Positions 9,253 through 17,616 of a DNA stretch of 42,453 bases are shown piece by piece. The notes beneath the pieces were generated by a model. It made no database searches and was not told where the DNA came from. It was given only the letters and a program-made list of their open reading frames with translations. The DNA is taken from assembly GCA_004377355.1 (NCBI GenBank), contig SOIB01000103.1, positions 1-42,453 on the forward strand, written 5' to 3'. Source of the stretch: Candidatus Stahliibacteriota bacterium (lineage in GTDB: Bacteria > Hydrothermota > UBA3072). The number at the start of each line of letters is the position of its first letter. Positions within the stretch are counted from its first letter, which is position 1. The position numbers and the translations under genes are program-made.

Positions 9253-9280
9253 ATTATAAAAAAAAATAATAAAATGTCAA
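9253..9280 (-). promoter_or_regulatory. Consensus promoter of the GGDEF/AAA/TPR gene, leaderless
   Basis: On the minus strand, TTGACA (9280-9275), a 16-bp spacer rich in T, then TATAAT (9258-9253). Both boxes match consensus exactly. Six bases separate the -10 box from the ATG at 9246, so the mRNA should begin at or beside the start codon. Confidence 0.75.
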
Positions 9281-9618
9281 TGATTTTTCATAAATAAAAT
9301 TTAAAAAATACAATAAATTGTCTTTATTTTACATAAATTTAATAGCTAGAAATTGACTAGCATCCCTCTAGAATTTAGAGCAAGATTCCAGATTAAATAG
9401 CAATTACAAGGTTTTAAGTATGTTATTGTTGGTGAAAAATACTGAAGAGAGTTTTCCCTTAAAGCATTTGAGTTAATCTGGGGACTAAGTTTGAAAGAAC
9501 TCATAAAACCTTTGCAAATTAGCATCCTTTGCACTTTAGTAAAACGATATTAAATTTTTTTAAGTTCTTTGTGTCCTTTGCGAGAGAAAAATTAGGGGAA
9601 GGGAGTAGAATTTTTCCC
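9281..9618. other. Divergent intergenic region with inverted repeats, no supported gene
   Basis: This is the middle of a 407-bp spacer between two divergent leaderless promoters. The track's 62-aa minus ORF (9346-9534) has no ribosome site or family-like sequence. The region contains an exact inverted repeat CCAGATTAA (9388-9396) / TTAATCTGG (9473-9481) and a looser one (about 9399-9417 with 9505-9525), plus the second CTTTGCG element at 9565-9592. A small RNA or a decayed repeat element are both possible. Confidence 0.5.
9565..9592 (+). repeat. CTTTGCG direct-repeat element, copy 2
   Basis: TTCTTTGTGTCCTTTGCGAG followed by AGAAAAA. The two units have a 9-bp period. The element ends 27 bp upstream of the lpd -35 box and points the same way as the gene, as copy 1 does for alr. 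Confidence 0.55.
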
Positions 9619-9647
9619 TTGACATTTAATGTTATATTCAATATTCT
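9619..9647 (+). promoter_or_regulatory. Promoter of lpd, leaderless geometry
   Basis: TTGACA (9619-9624), a 17-bp spacer and TATTCT (9642-9647). Six bases lie between the -10 box and the GTG start at 9654, the same distance as at alr and the GGDEF gene. No Shine-Dalgarno is present. Confidence 0.65.
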
Positions 9648-9653
9648 TCCCAG

Positions 9654-10994
9654 GTGAGATTAGGGATAATAGGGGGAGGTCCTGGTGGGTATAGTGCAGC
9701 TCTTCGGGCCTCTCAAAAAGGACTGGATACCACTATATTTGAAAAAGAAGAAATAGGTGGTGTATGCCTTAATGTAGGTTGTATACCTACAAAAGCATTA
9801 ATTACATGTGCTAACTTACAAAATTCCCTTAAAAAATCAAAGCGTTTTGGTATAAATGTAGAGGTAAAATCCTCAGACTGGGAGAAAATCCAGGATTTTA
9901 AGGCAAGTGCAACTAAACGCCTGGTTCTTGGGGTGTCAAATCTCCTTCGTAAGAGAGGTATCGGAATAATAAAAAAGAAGGCAAAGTTATTGGATGAATT
10001 TGTAATTGAAGCAGGGAGTAATAGGTATGAGTTTGATAGAATTATCATTGCAGCGGGTTCTCTTCCTAAGAAACCTACATTCCCAATAGTGGAAGGCATG
10101 TGGGATAGCTCGGATGCAATCAATTCCCAAGTGATTCCACAATCATTAACCATTATTGGCGGTGGTGTGATAGGATTGGAATTTGCACATATATACGCTT
10201 CCTTCGGAAGTGATGTTTCTATTATAGAGTTGGAAAGTGAGATTCTTCCCGGAGAGGATAAAGATTTAGCAGCGTCCTTACGAAAGACATTTGAGAAAAG
10301 GGGTATCCGATTCTACATTTCTGCATCAGTTAAAGAAATAAAAGCCGATGAGAACTTCAAAATAAATTTTCTTCATAATGGTGAGAAAAAGGAATTAGAA
10401 GCGGATAAAGTTCTGCTTTCTATTGGTAGAAGTCCCTTTATTCAGGAATTCGCTAGTAATCTAACAGTTGAGGGTGAAGCAATTAAGGTGGATACACATT
10501 TAAGAACCAGTGTTAAAAATATCTATGCAATAGGAGATTGTATTGGTGGTAATTTACTTGCTCATGCTGCTTATAAGGAAGCAGAGATTGCAGTTCGAAA
10601 TATCCTCGGAGAGGATATTGAAATTGATGAGAGGGTAGTTCCCAGAGTTGTCTACACGAATCCCGAATTTGCTTCAGTGGGTTTTACCGAAGACGAGCTT
10701 AAGAGAGAGGGAATGGACTTTGAACGGGCTAGATTTCCATTTTCTGGTAACCCTCGGGCAATAGCATCAGGTGAAACAGTAGGTGAAGTCAAAATATTTT
10801 ATAATAAAAAAGGAGAGATATTAGGAGGGTGTATTATTAATATTGAAGCTTCTGAGTTAATTTCTCAAGTTTCTATTGCTATGGAATATGGGATTAATGT
10901 CAAGAAACTCTCAAGTGTAGTTTTTCCTCACCCTACACTTTCAGAAGCGATTAAAGAAGCCACTTCAATTGCTGACGGGAATCCAATTCATTAA
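9654..10994 (+). CDS. lpd: Dihydrolipoamide dehydrogenase (E3) family flavoprotein
   Basis: FAD/NAD-dependent disulfide oxidoreductase that reoxidises dihydrolipoyl groups of 2-oxoacid dehydrogenase or glycine-cleavage complexes. The N-terminal FAD motif GIIGGGPGGYSAALRA is followed by the redox pair in GGVCLNVGCIPTKAL. The NAD motif IIGGGVIGLEFAHIYASFG, the second FAD motif IYAIGDCIGG and the dimer-interface active-site segment FPHPTLSEAI complete the set. The 446-residue length is slightly short but within family range. The GTG start is chosen because the FAD strand begins at residue 2 and a promoter ends six bases upstream. No lipoyl, E1 or E2 gene is nearby; it is followed after 16 bp by an MmgE/PrpD gene, so its partner complex cannot be told. 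Confidence 0.9.
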   Translation: MRLGIIGGGPGGYSAALRASQKGLDTTIFEKEEIGGVCLNVGCIPTKALITCANLQNSLKKSKRFGINVEVKSSDWEKIQDFKASATKRLVLGVSNLLRKRGIGIIKKKAKLLDEFVIEAGSNRYEFDRIIIAAGSLPKKPTFPIVEGMWDSSDAINSQVIPQSLTIIGGGVIGLEFAHIYASFGSDVSIIELESEILPGEDKDLAASLRKTFEKRGIRFYISASVKEIKADENFKINFLHNGEKKELEADKVLLSIGRSPFIQEFASNLTVEGEAIKVDTHLRTSVKNIYAIGDCIGGNLLAHAAYKEAEIAVRNILGEDIEIDERVVPRVVYTNPEFASVGFTEDELKREGMDFERARFPFSGNPRAIASGETVGEVKIFYNKKGEILGGCIINIEASELISQVSIAMEYGINVKKLSSVVFPHPTLSEAIKEATSIADGNPIH

Positions 10995-11010
10995 ATAAAG
11001 GAGGTGTTAT

Positions 11011-12378
11011 ATGGCTTCTATAAGTCGAACAATGGCACAATTTGCACTTTCTCTTGATTATAATGATATACCTCTTAACGTGATTAAGGAGGTAAAGCGT
11101 TTTCTTCTTGATTCTATTGGTTGTGCCCTTGCTGCATGTGGCAATGAAGATATGGAAGCGGCACACAAATATATAAAGAACATTGGAGGAACCGAGCAGG
11201 CAACAGTCATTGGATATGGAACACGTTCTAATATAGTAAATACCACTTTTATGAACTCACTTCTTATAAGGGCGCTTGATTATAATGACATCTACTGGGA
11301 GCAGGATCCATCCCATCCCTCAGATATAATACCAGCTGCTCTTTCTCCAGGAGAGTGGTTCAATAGAAGTGGAAAGGATATTCTCCTAGGTATCTTAATT
11401 GCTTATGAATTGGAGATGCGACTTTGTAATGCAGCAGTGCCAGGTATAAGAGAAATTGGATGGCATCACGCATCTCTTACACAGTTAGTATCACCTCTCG
11501 TTTCTGGAAGGATGATGAATCTTTCAGAGGATGAGATGGTATCTGCTGTGGGGATTAGTGGTTCATCACATTTTACCCTTGGTGGCGTTGTGGCGGGAGC
11601 TCTTACCAATATGAAAAATACAGCAGACCCTATGGCAGTTGAAGCAGGTGTTAGAGCAGCACTACTTTCCAAGGAAGGTTATAAGGGTCCTGAAGAAGTT
11701 TATGAAGGTAAAGAAGGGGTCTTTGAAGTAATAAATGGGGTTAAGTGGAATGAAGATAAATTGATCGATGGATTAGGCAATAAGTTCCTCATTACCCAGT
11801 GTGGGTATAAAGCCTTTCCAACCGAAGCACTTACCCATCAACCAATAACTGCAGTACTTTCTGTTATGGAAGAGAATAACATCGCTTGCGAAGAAGTTAA
11901 GGAAGTTCTAATTGAGACAACAAAAAGGGGGAAAGATATACTCTCAGACCCTTCTAAATATGATCCAAAGACAAAAGAGACTGCTGATCATTCTCTTCCT
12001 TATTGTGTCGCTTGCGCTATTGTTAAGGGTAATGTTTTACCATCTGACTTTGAAGAGGAAACAATTTTTGATGCGAGAGTGAGAAGGATTCTTCCGCTTA
12101 TAAAAGTAAAAGCAAATCCACAGATTGATTCTCTCTTCCCCCGTGTTAAGAGGGCTATTGTTACTATAAAGACCAATAGAGGAGAGTTTACAAAGACCGA
12201 AGACCATGCCAAGGGGAGACCAGAGAGACCATTAAGTGATGAAGAATTAATAGACAAGTTCAAAGCAAATGCTCAAGGTAAGCTTTCAAAGGATTCTACT
12301 TCGAAGGTAGTGGATGATACAATGAATTTGGAATCTATTGATAGTATAAGTGAATATTTAAGGAGGTTGGCTATATGA
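11011..12378 (+). CDS. MmgE/PrpD family protein (2-methylcitrate dehydratase-like)
   Basis: 455-residue member of the MmgE/PrpD superfamily, which includes 2-methylcitrate dehydratase and cis-aconitate decarboxylase. The helical N-terminal domain shows VKRFLLDSIGCALAACG and later HPSDIIPAALSPGEW. The C-terminal part holds FPTEALTHQPITAVL, the expected cap-domain position, and a DHSLPYCVA segment typical of the family. Substrate cannot be assigned: no methylcitrate synthase, lyase or CoA gene is near. AAAGGAGG stands a few bases before the ATG. Its stop overlaps the start of the NSS symporter (ATGA), so the two are probably co-translated, hinting that the transporter imports a related organic or amino acid. 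Confidence 0.85.
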   Translation: MASISRTMAQFALSLDYNDIPLNVIKEVKRFLLDSIGCALAACGNEDMEAAHKYIKNIGGTEQATVIGYGTRSNIVNTTFMNSLLIRALDYNDIYWEQDPSHPSDIIPAALSPGEWFNRSGKDILLGILIAYELEMRLCNAAVPGIREIGWHHASLTQLVSPLVSGRMMNLSEDEMVSAVGISGSSHFTLGGVVAGALTNMKNTADPMAVEAGVRAALLSKEGYKGPEEVYEGKEGVFEVINGVKWNEDKLIDGLGNKFLITQCGYKAFPTEALTHQPITAVLSVMEENNIACEEVKEVLIETTKRGKDILSDPSKYDPKTKETADHSLPYCVACAIVKGNVLPSDFEEETIFDARVRRILPLIKVKANPQIDSLFPRVKRAIVTIKTNRGEFTKTEDHAKGRPERPLSDEELIDKFKANAQGKLSKDSTSKVVDDTMNLESIDSISEYLRRLAI

Positions 12379-13835
12379 AGGAAAAGTGGGATAATAGGTT
12401 AGCTTTTATCCTTGCTGCTATTGGCAGTGCTATAGGCCTCGGAAATTTTTGGCGTTTTCCGTATATAGCTTACCGTTATGGTGGGGGTGCATTCTTAATT
12501 CCTTATCTTGTAGCTCTCTTCACGGCAGGAATACCACTTTTAATACTAGAATTTACTCTGGGTCATAAAACAGAACATGGAGCACCCCTTGCCTTTGGGA
12601 GTTATAGAAAGAATTGGAAATGGCTGGGCTGGTTTTCAATAGCAGTCGCCTTTGGAATAGTGACCTACTATACTGTCATTATGTCATGGTCGTTCATCTA
12701 TTTCTTTCATTCTTTTTCCCTCTCGTGGGGTAGTATACCTGAATTATTTTTCAATAAAATGGTGTTGGAAATAACAGATTCCCCGTTTAATCTAGGTGGA
12801 ATCAACTACATTATATTGATTTTTCTCATTGTCACATGGATTGCCATCTATTACAGTATATACCATGGAGTGAAGACAGTTGGAAAAGTAGTGTACGTTA
12901 CAGTAATTCTGCCATGGTTAATTCTATTGGTCCTAATCATTAGAGGAATAACCCTGCCAGGAGCACTTGAAGGATTGAGTTACTATCTTACCCCAAATTT
13001 TGCTGCCTTAAAGGATCCAACCGTATGGATAAATGCATATGCTCAGATATTTTTTACACTTTCAGTTGGGTTAGGAATAATGATTGCTTATTCATCATAC
13101 TTACCTCGGAAGGCAGATATTGTTAATAACGCCTTTATTATCGGGTTTGCTAACTGTTTTACCAGCTTTCTCGCAGGTATTGCAGTTTTTTCTTCTCTTG
13201 GATTCCTTGCTTATCAGACAGGAAAACCTGTTTCTGATGTTGTAGCTTCAGGCCCTGGTCTTGTTTTTGTTGCATACCCTACAATAATCAATATGCTTCC
13301 ATTTGCCAATAAGATATTTGGAGCCCTCTTTTTCGTGATGTTGCTTACCCTTGGAATTGATTCTGCATTCTCGCTTGTTGAAGCTGCATCAAAAGCAGCA
13401 TTAGAACAATGGAAAAAAATTCCTAGAAGAGCATTGAATCTTCTTATATCAATTATTGCAATAATTGTTGGGCTAATCTTTTCTTCAAGAGGAGGGCTTT
13501 ACTGGTTAGATATTATAGACCATTATATTAGCACCTATGGGCTTGTAGTGGTAGGATTCCTGGAAGCTATTTTTATAGGATACCTTATAAATACAAAAAG
13601 CTTTCAGGATTATATGAATAAACAGTCTGAGATTATGGCTGGTAAATGGTGGTTATACTCTATAAAGATTGTAGTACCTGTTGTGTTATTGGTAGCTATA
13701 GTATATAATACAATTAATGAACTCCGGACTCCTTATGAAGGATATCCAAAACTTGCGCTGAACTTTGGATTTGCCTTCATTTTATTACTTCTTATTATAT
13801 CAATATTATTGTCAAGGAAACAAAGGAGGTTATAG
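12375..13835 (+). CDS. NSS-family sodium-dependent transporter (first copy)
   Basis: 486-residue sodium:neurotransmitter symporter of LeuT fold, inner membrane, with about twelve hydrophobic segments. TM1 carries the family hallmark GSAIGLGNFWRFPYIAYRYG, which forms part of the sodium and substrate site, followed by GGGAFLIPYL. GLSYYLTPNFAAL and LTLGIDSAFSLVEA (TM8, sodium-2 site region) are also visible. Bacterial members carry amino acids such as tryptophan, tyrosine, leucine or alanine; the substrate here is not known. AAGGAGG precedes the ATG. It overlaps the MmgE/PrpD stop by four bases and shares one base with the following 39-residue protein, which resembles the MetS small subunit. A paralogue is encoded at 38623-40101. 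Confidence 0.93.
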   Translation: MKEKWDNRLAFILAAIGSAIGLGNFWRFPYIAYRYGGGAFLIPYLVALFTAGIPLLILEFTLGHKTEHGAPLAFGSYRKNWKWLGWFSIAVAFGIVTYYTVIMSWSFIYFFHSFSLSWGSIPELFFNKMVLEITDSPFNLGGINYIILIFLIVTWIAIYYSIYHGVKTVGKVVYVTVILPWLILLVLIIRGITLPGALEGLSYYLTPNFAALKDPTVWINAYAQIFFTLSVGLGIMIAYSSYLPRKADIVNNAFIIGFANCFTSFLAGIAVFSSLGFLAYQTGKPVSDVVASGPGLVFVAYPTIINMLPFANKIFGALFFVMLLTLGIDSAFSLVEAASKAALEQWKKIPRRALNLLISIIAIIVGLIFSSRGGLYWLDIIDHYISTYGLVVVGFLEAIFIGYLINTKSFQDYMNKQSEIMAGKWWLYSIKIVVPVVLLVAIVYNTINELRTPYEGYPKLALNFGFAFILLLLIISILLSRKQRRL

Positions 13836-13954
13836 TGCCTGTTTCTGCTTGGGTAATGCTTTTTGTTACTCTTTTTATATATATAGGTGGACTCTTGTTT
13901 AGTTTCTCGAAGATAAAAAGTACTAAAGATAATGAGAGCGGGGGAGAGTTTTAA
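13835..13954 (+). CDS. MetS-like NSS transporter small subunit (39 aa)
   Basis: Single-TM miniprotein missed by the ORF track. It begins with GTG overlapping the last base of the symporter stop, preceded by AAAGGAGG at good spacing. The sequence starts SAWVMLFVTLFIYIGGLLF and ends with a charged, acidic tail. The SA-x-VML start and the GGL near the end of the helix match the small subunit described for the methionine/alanine NSS transporter MetPS of Corynebacterium. It shares this pattern with the second copy at 40098-40220. The likely role is to assemble with or stabilise the symporter in the inner membrane. Confidence 0.8.
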   Translation: MPVSAWVMLFVTLFIYIGGLLFSFSKIKSTKDNESGGEF

Positions 13955-14045
13955 AGGGGGAAGATAACTTTAATTTAAAAGTCCTATTTAGAATAAAAGA
14001 TTTGAACCTTGAACACTACAACATATTTTCCTAAAACTTTTAAAG

Positions 14046-14074
14046 TTGCGAATAATCGTTTATTAAATTATATT
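14046..14074 (+). promoter_or_regulatory. Candidate promoter of the rng-pyr operon
   Basis: TTGCGA (14046-14051), a 17-bp spacer and TATATT (14069-14074), about 70 bp before rng. The -35 box is imperfect, so confidence is moderate. AGGAGGG follows directly, and a 10-codon TTG ORF (14090-14122) could be a leader peptide, which is unproven. Confidence 0.4.
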
Positions 14075-14142
14075 AGGAGGGTCTACTTTTTGGGTTATAA
14101 AATGCTACTAAAAGCAAGATAGATAAATATAGGAGAGCTTAA

Positions 14143-15609
14143 GTGATACTGAAAAAGCAAATTATATTAAATGTAAGAAGAGGCGATGTAAGGGTGGTTG
14201 TGCGTGAGAATGATGAGTTGACAGAATTCTATATTGAAAGAGGTGGAATTGTATCCTCAGTTGGAAATATTATTAAGGGAAGAATTGATACTATTAGAGA
14301 AGAGCTCAAAGCAGCTTTTGTGGATATTGGGGAGGAGGAGGCTGGTTTCCTTCCTCTTAAGGACCTTTATGCTTCTGTATCTGAAAAGAATAGAGCTCTT
14401 GTTAGGGCGGAGATAATAGTTCAGGTAAAGAAGGAAGCCTATGGAACTAAGGGAGCTAGATTAACCACTTTTATAGCTATCCCAGGAAGATTTCTTGTCC
14501 TTCTGCCATTCAGAGGATTGGTTGGTATATCACGAAATATAAAAGATAAAGATGAAAGGAAAAGACTCCAGAGTTTTGCGAGTAAAATACTACCAAAGAA
14601 TATGGGATTTATTATAAGAACCGTGGCAGAGGGGAAGAACATAAAGGTTCTGAAACTGGAGCTGACCGAGCTACTCTCTGAGTGGAAAAGGATTAAAAGA
14701 AAGATTAGGACAGAGATTGCTCCAACTATACTCTGGAAGGAACAAGAGTTACCAATTAAGATTACAAGAGACCTTCTTGATGGTTCTGTGGTTGAATTAA
14801 TTGTGGATTCAAAAAAGGCTTACAAGAAAATAATTGATTACCTATCTGTCAGAGAATCTACTTTTTTGGATAGAGTGAAGTTGTATGGGGAATCTCTGCC
14901 AATATTCTCACATTATGGTATTGAGCAGGAAATGCGCAAGATATTTAGAAGAAAGATATGGCTTAAGAGCGGGGGGTATATCGTTATTGATAAGACAGAA
15001 GCCTTGACTATTTTTGATGTAAATACCGGTAAGTACAAGGGTAACAAAAAAACAGAGGAAATGATATATAAGACTAATAGTGAGGCAGCTTCCGAGATAG
15101 CAAGGCAACTTAGGCTAAGGGATATTGGGGGTATAATAATTATCGATTTCATAGATATGGAAGATGAGAATAAAGAAAGAAGTTTCATTGACAGATTCAA
15201 ATCTTATTTAGAGAGGGATAAGGCACGATTTAAGATTGCAAATAGCCTTTCTAACTATGGGTTATTAGAAATGACAAGAGAGAGAGTGAGAAAGAGTATT
15301 TCTAAGCGTTTCATAGAGACATGTCCATATTGTGAAGGTAAGGGTCATGTACTTTCACCTCCGTATCTATTCTCTAAATTTATATCCTGGATTGAAGAGA
15401 AGAAAAATTTACTTGAAAACACTAAAATTCGTATTCTTGCAAACCCCAGGGTGGCAAATTATTTTGAAACAGAAGGAAGAGAATCTCTCGAACATTTCTG
15501 TCACAAGAACAAAATGCATATAGAGGTTATAAGTAAGGAGGACCAATCAATGGAATCCGTAAAAATTATTACAATGAAAAGAGATGAGACTGTGACAGAA
15601 GAGATATGA
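14143..15609 (+). CDS. rng: Ribonuclease G (RNase E/G family)
   Basis: Single-strand endoribonuclease of rRNA and mRNA processing. At 488 residues it matches RNase G and lacks the long RNase E scaffold. The S1 domain is at about residues 35-125 (NIIKGRIDTIREELKAAFVD, then GEEEAGFLPL), with the family insertion before ARLTTFIAIPGR. The DNase-I-like catalytic subdomain shows the metal-binding aspartates in LTIFDVNTGKYKG and IIIIDFIDMED. The Zn-link cysteines are in TCPYCEGKGHV. The GTG start at 14143 follows GGAGAG at proper distance and gives the usual N-terminus. It heads a seven-gene plus-strand run, and the next gene starts inside its stop codon (ATGA). Confidence 0.95.
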   Translation: MILKKQIILNVRRGDVRVVVRENDELTEFYIERGGIVSSVGNIIKGRIDTIREELKAAFVDIGEEEAGFLPLKDLYASVSEKNRALVRAEIIVQVKKEAYGTKGARLTTFIAIPGRFLVLLPFRGLVGISRNIKDKDERKRLQSFASKILPKNMGFIIRTVAEGKNIKVLKLELTELLSEWKRIKRKIRTEIAPTILWKEQELPIKITRDLLDGSVVELIVDSKKAYKKIIDYLSVRESTFLDRVKLYGESLPIFSHYGIEQEMRKIFRRKIWLKSGGYIVIDKTEALTIFDVNTGKYKGNKKTEEMIYKTNSEAASEIARQLRLRDIGGIIIIDFIDMEDENKERSFIDRFKSYLERDKARFKIANSLSNYGLLEMTRERVRKSISKRFIETCPYCEGKGHVLSPPYLFSKFISWIEEKKNLLENTKIRILANPRVANYFETEGRESLEHFCHKNKMHIEVISKEDQSMESVKIITMKRDETVTEEI

Positions 15610-16913
15610 ATAGACTGATTCTTGGCATTCTTTTACTTATTAATTGTGCTTATTACAACACTTTCTATAATGCTAGAAAGTACTTTGATGACGGTTTAAA
15701 ACAGCAGAAAGAGGGGAGAAGTGGAGCCCAAGATTTCCAAAAGAGTGTTCTGAAATGTAATAAGGTTATAGCAAGATATCCAGGGTCGAAGTGGATGGAT
15801 GATGCTTTATTTCTGCTTGGAAAAAATTTCTATTACTTAGACCAACTTTCAAAAGCAAAGTTAAATTTTAGAAAGATTATCGAACATTACCCTGATTCCC
15901 CATTCTATCCCGAGAGTATGCTATATTTAGGTAAAATTTCAATGGAAGAAGGCGGATTCACTGAGGCATTTATTTTACTTGATAGAGCTACTGATTCAGG
16001 GGATTTGAAAATCAAGATGGAAGCTTTTAAAACAAAACTTGAGATACACCTTCGAAGTGACTCTCCAGAGGAAGCAATAGCTGCCGGGAAGGAGTTTATA
16101 AACGAATACAGTGCCCATAAAGCCGAGGTATATTACATAATGGGGAATGCATATAGCAGGATAGGAGACCACGAGAAAGCCCTAGAGATGTATAAAAAAT
16201 CGATAAGTGAAGCAAAGGACTTAAAATTAGATGGTTTACGCTATAAACTAGCCAGTGTATATATGGAGTTAGATAGTCTTGCCAAAGCACTATCTGTGAT
16301 TGGTGAATATAAAGGGAGTGACTCTCTTGTTGTTCTTAAAGGTAAAATTCAGAGGAAGATAGGTAGATCCGAGGAAGCGGAAGAAACGTTGAAATTTGCT
16401 AAGAATTGGAGAAACGAGTTAGGTGCGATTGCTAATTATGAGCTAGGATTCCTCAAGGAAACAGAGGGTGATTTAGAGAAGGCAGAGAAATTTTATTCTA
16501 AAACGATTGAGATTGGAAATTTCGGTAGGATAACAAATTTAGCAAGGGCAAGGAAAGATATCCTAAGTATGCTATCTCTACTCGATAGAGACACTAGTGT
16601 TTCTGATTCAACTGGATATGTGGAAGATCCTGCTTATGTCTATTTCAGAATTGGGGAGCTCTATTATATAGAAATAAATGATCAGGAAAGTGCAATAGAA
16701 AATTATAAAAAAGTTTTTATGGATTTTCCAGAGAGTGTATATGCCCCGAAAGCCATATATGTATTATTAAATATACTCTCCAGAGAACTTAATGATTCAT
16801 CACAAGTTTCATTCTATCTTTTCAAACTTAAAGACCTTTATCCTGAGACTGAATTCGCTAAAAAAGCTTTGGAGGAGTTTAGTGGCTTCCTTCCAGATAC
16901 TACCAGTAATTGA
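15606..16913 (+). CDS. TPR lipoprotein, BamD/YbgF-like
   Basis: 435-residue exported protein. The N-terminus MNRLILGILLLINCAYYNTFYNA is a lipoprotein signal with Cys14 as the lipidated residue; YYNTFYNA directly after it is a signature I recall from TPR lipoproteins of FCB and WOR-3-type bacteria. TPR units span the rest, for example KAKLNFRKIIEHYPDSPFYPES and ALEMYKKSISEAKDL, spaced like those of BamD-type outer-membrane assembly proteins. It is expected to sit in the periplasm, anchored to a membrane, and to bind proteins. It starts in the rng stop codon, and its own end overlaps pyrK by 32 bp. Its place between an RNase and pyrimidine genes is not functionally explained. The specific partner is unknown. 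Confidence 0.8.
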   Translation: MNRLILGILLLINCAYYNTFYNARKYFDDGLKQQKEGRSGAQDFQKSVLKCNKVIARYPGSKWMDDALFLLGKNFYYLDQLSKAKLNFRKIIEHYPDSPFYPESMLYLGKISMEEGGFTEAFILLDRATDSGDLKIKMEAFKTKLEIHLRSDSPEEAIAAGKEFINEYSAHKAEVYYIMGNAYSRIGDHEKALEMYKKSISEAKDLKLDGLRYKLASVYMELDSLAKALSVIGEYKGSDSLVVLKGKIQRKIGRSEEAEETLKFAKNWRNELGAIANYELGFLKETEGDLEKAEKFYSKTIEIGNFGRITNLARARKDILSMLSLLDRDTSVSDSTGYVEDPAYVYFRIGELYYIEINDQESAIENYKKVFMDFPESVYAPKAIYVLLNILSRELNDSSQVSFYLFKLKDLYPETEFAKKALEEFSGFLPDTTSN

Positions 16914-17616
16914 AAATAGAGTAGTTGGTCCTTATACATTATTAAGAGTAGAGGATAAAAAAATGCACAGCATTGCTAAATGTGGACATTTCGTAATGGT
17001 AGGTTTACCAGACTCAATGGATCCCTTTCTCCTTCGCCCCATTTCCTTTCTCTCAGTTGATGAGAAATCCTTCACAATACTAATAAAGGTCAAAGGGAAG
17101 GGCACAGAGAAGTTAAGTAAGGTGAAGGAAGGAGAAAGTTTAAAAATTTTAGGTCCTCTTGGGAAAGCTTTAGAACCCCCTGAGAATGGAATTTTGATAG
17201 CTGGAGGAATTGGTATAGCGCCACTCTATTATCAATCAGAGTGGATGAAGAGCGGGGTTCTTTTTTATGGTGCAAAAAGAGAAAAAGATCTTGTATTTAA
17301 AGAAGAGATAAAGGATAGAGGATTTATTGTGAATACAATATCAGAGGAGAAAAGAGGAACAGTTGTGGACCTTATTAGTGAAAACTTAAATTTTCTAAAG
17401 GGTAAAAAGACCTTTGTTTGTGGACCAGAATCTATGATAAAGGAATTGAAGGGGATAATAGGTGATTATGCTAAAGATACTTTTGTTTACATTGAGAGAA
17501 GAATGGGGTGTGGGCTTGGTGGATGTAAATCATGTGCGGTTAAAGTTTATTTTGAATACAAGTTAGTGTGTCAGGATGGGCCTATCTTTCCACTTCACGA
17601 GGTAAAATTTGATTGA
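16882..17616 (+). CDS. pyrK: Dihydroorotate dehydrogenase B electron-transfer subunit
   Basis: Iron-sulfur flavoprotein that passes electrons from the PyrD subunit to NAD. The ferredoxin-reductase-like fold shows the FAD segment PFLLRPISF and the nucleotide-binding loop LIAGGIGIAPLY. A C-terminal 2Fe-2S cluster is formed by the cysteines of MGCGLGGCKSCAVK plus LVCQDGP. The track begins at 16792, but that extension lies inside the TPR gene and has no family match. A GTG at 16882 preceded by GGAGGAG gives a normal 244-residue protein starting ASFQILPVIENR. It overlaps the TPR stop by 32 bp and pyrD by 8 bp, so pyrK and pyrD are translationally coupled, as expected for a class 1B complex. Confidence 0.92.
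   Translation: MASFQILPVIENRVVGPYTLLRVEDKKMHSIAKCGHFVMVGLPDSMDPFLLRPISFLSVDEKSFTILIKVKGKGTEKLSKVKEGESLKILGPLGKALEPPENGILIAGGIGIAPLYYQSEWMKSGVLFYGAKREKDLVFKEEIKDRGFIVNTISEEKRGTVVDLISENLNFLKGKKTFVCGPESMIKELKGIIGDYAKDTFVYIERRMGCGLGGCKSCAVKVYFEYKLVCQDGPIFPLHEVKFD

Noticed and set aside
9346-9534. 62-aa minus-strand ORF in the divergent spacer
   Set aside because: No ribosome site, no family-like sequence, and it overlaps inverted repeats between two promoters.
9654-12378. lpd plus MmgE/PrpD as a methylcitrate or 2-oxoacid catabolic operon
   Set aside because: No lipoyl carrier, E1/E2, methylcitrate synthase or lyase gene is present, so the pathway cannot be named.
14090-14122. 10-codon leader ORF upstream of rng
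   Set aside because: AGGAGGG is suitably placed, but the ORF is too short and lacks attenuator-like codon runs or hairpins; kept only as a remark.
16792-16881. N-terminal 30 codons of the pyrK ORF in the track
   Set aside because: They overlap the TPR gene and have no PyrK similarity; GTG 16882 has a strong ribosome site.
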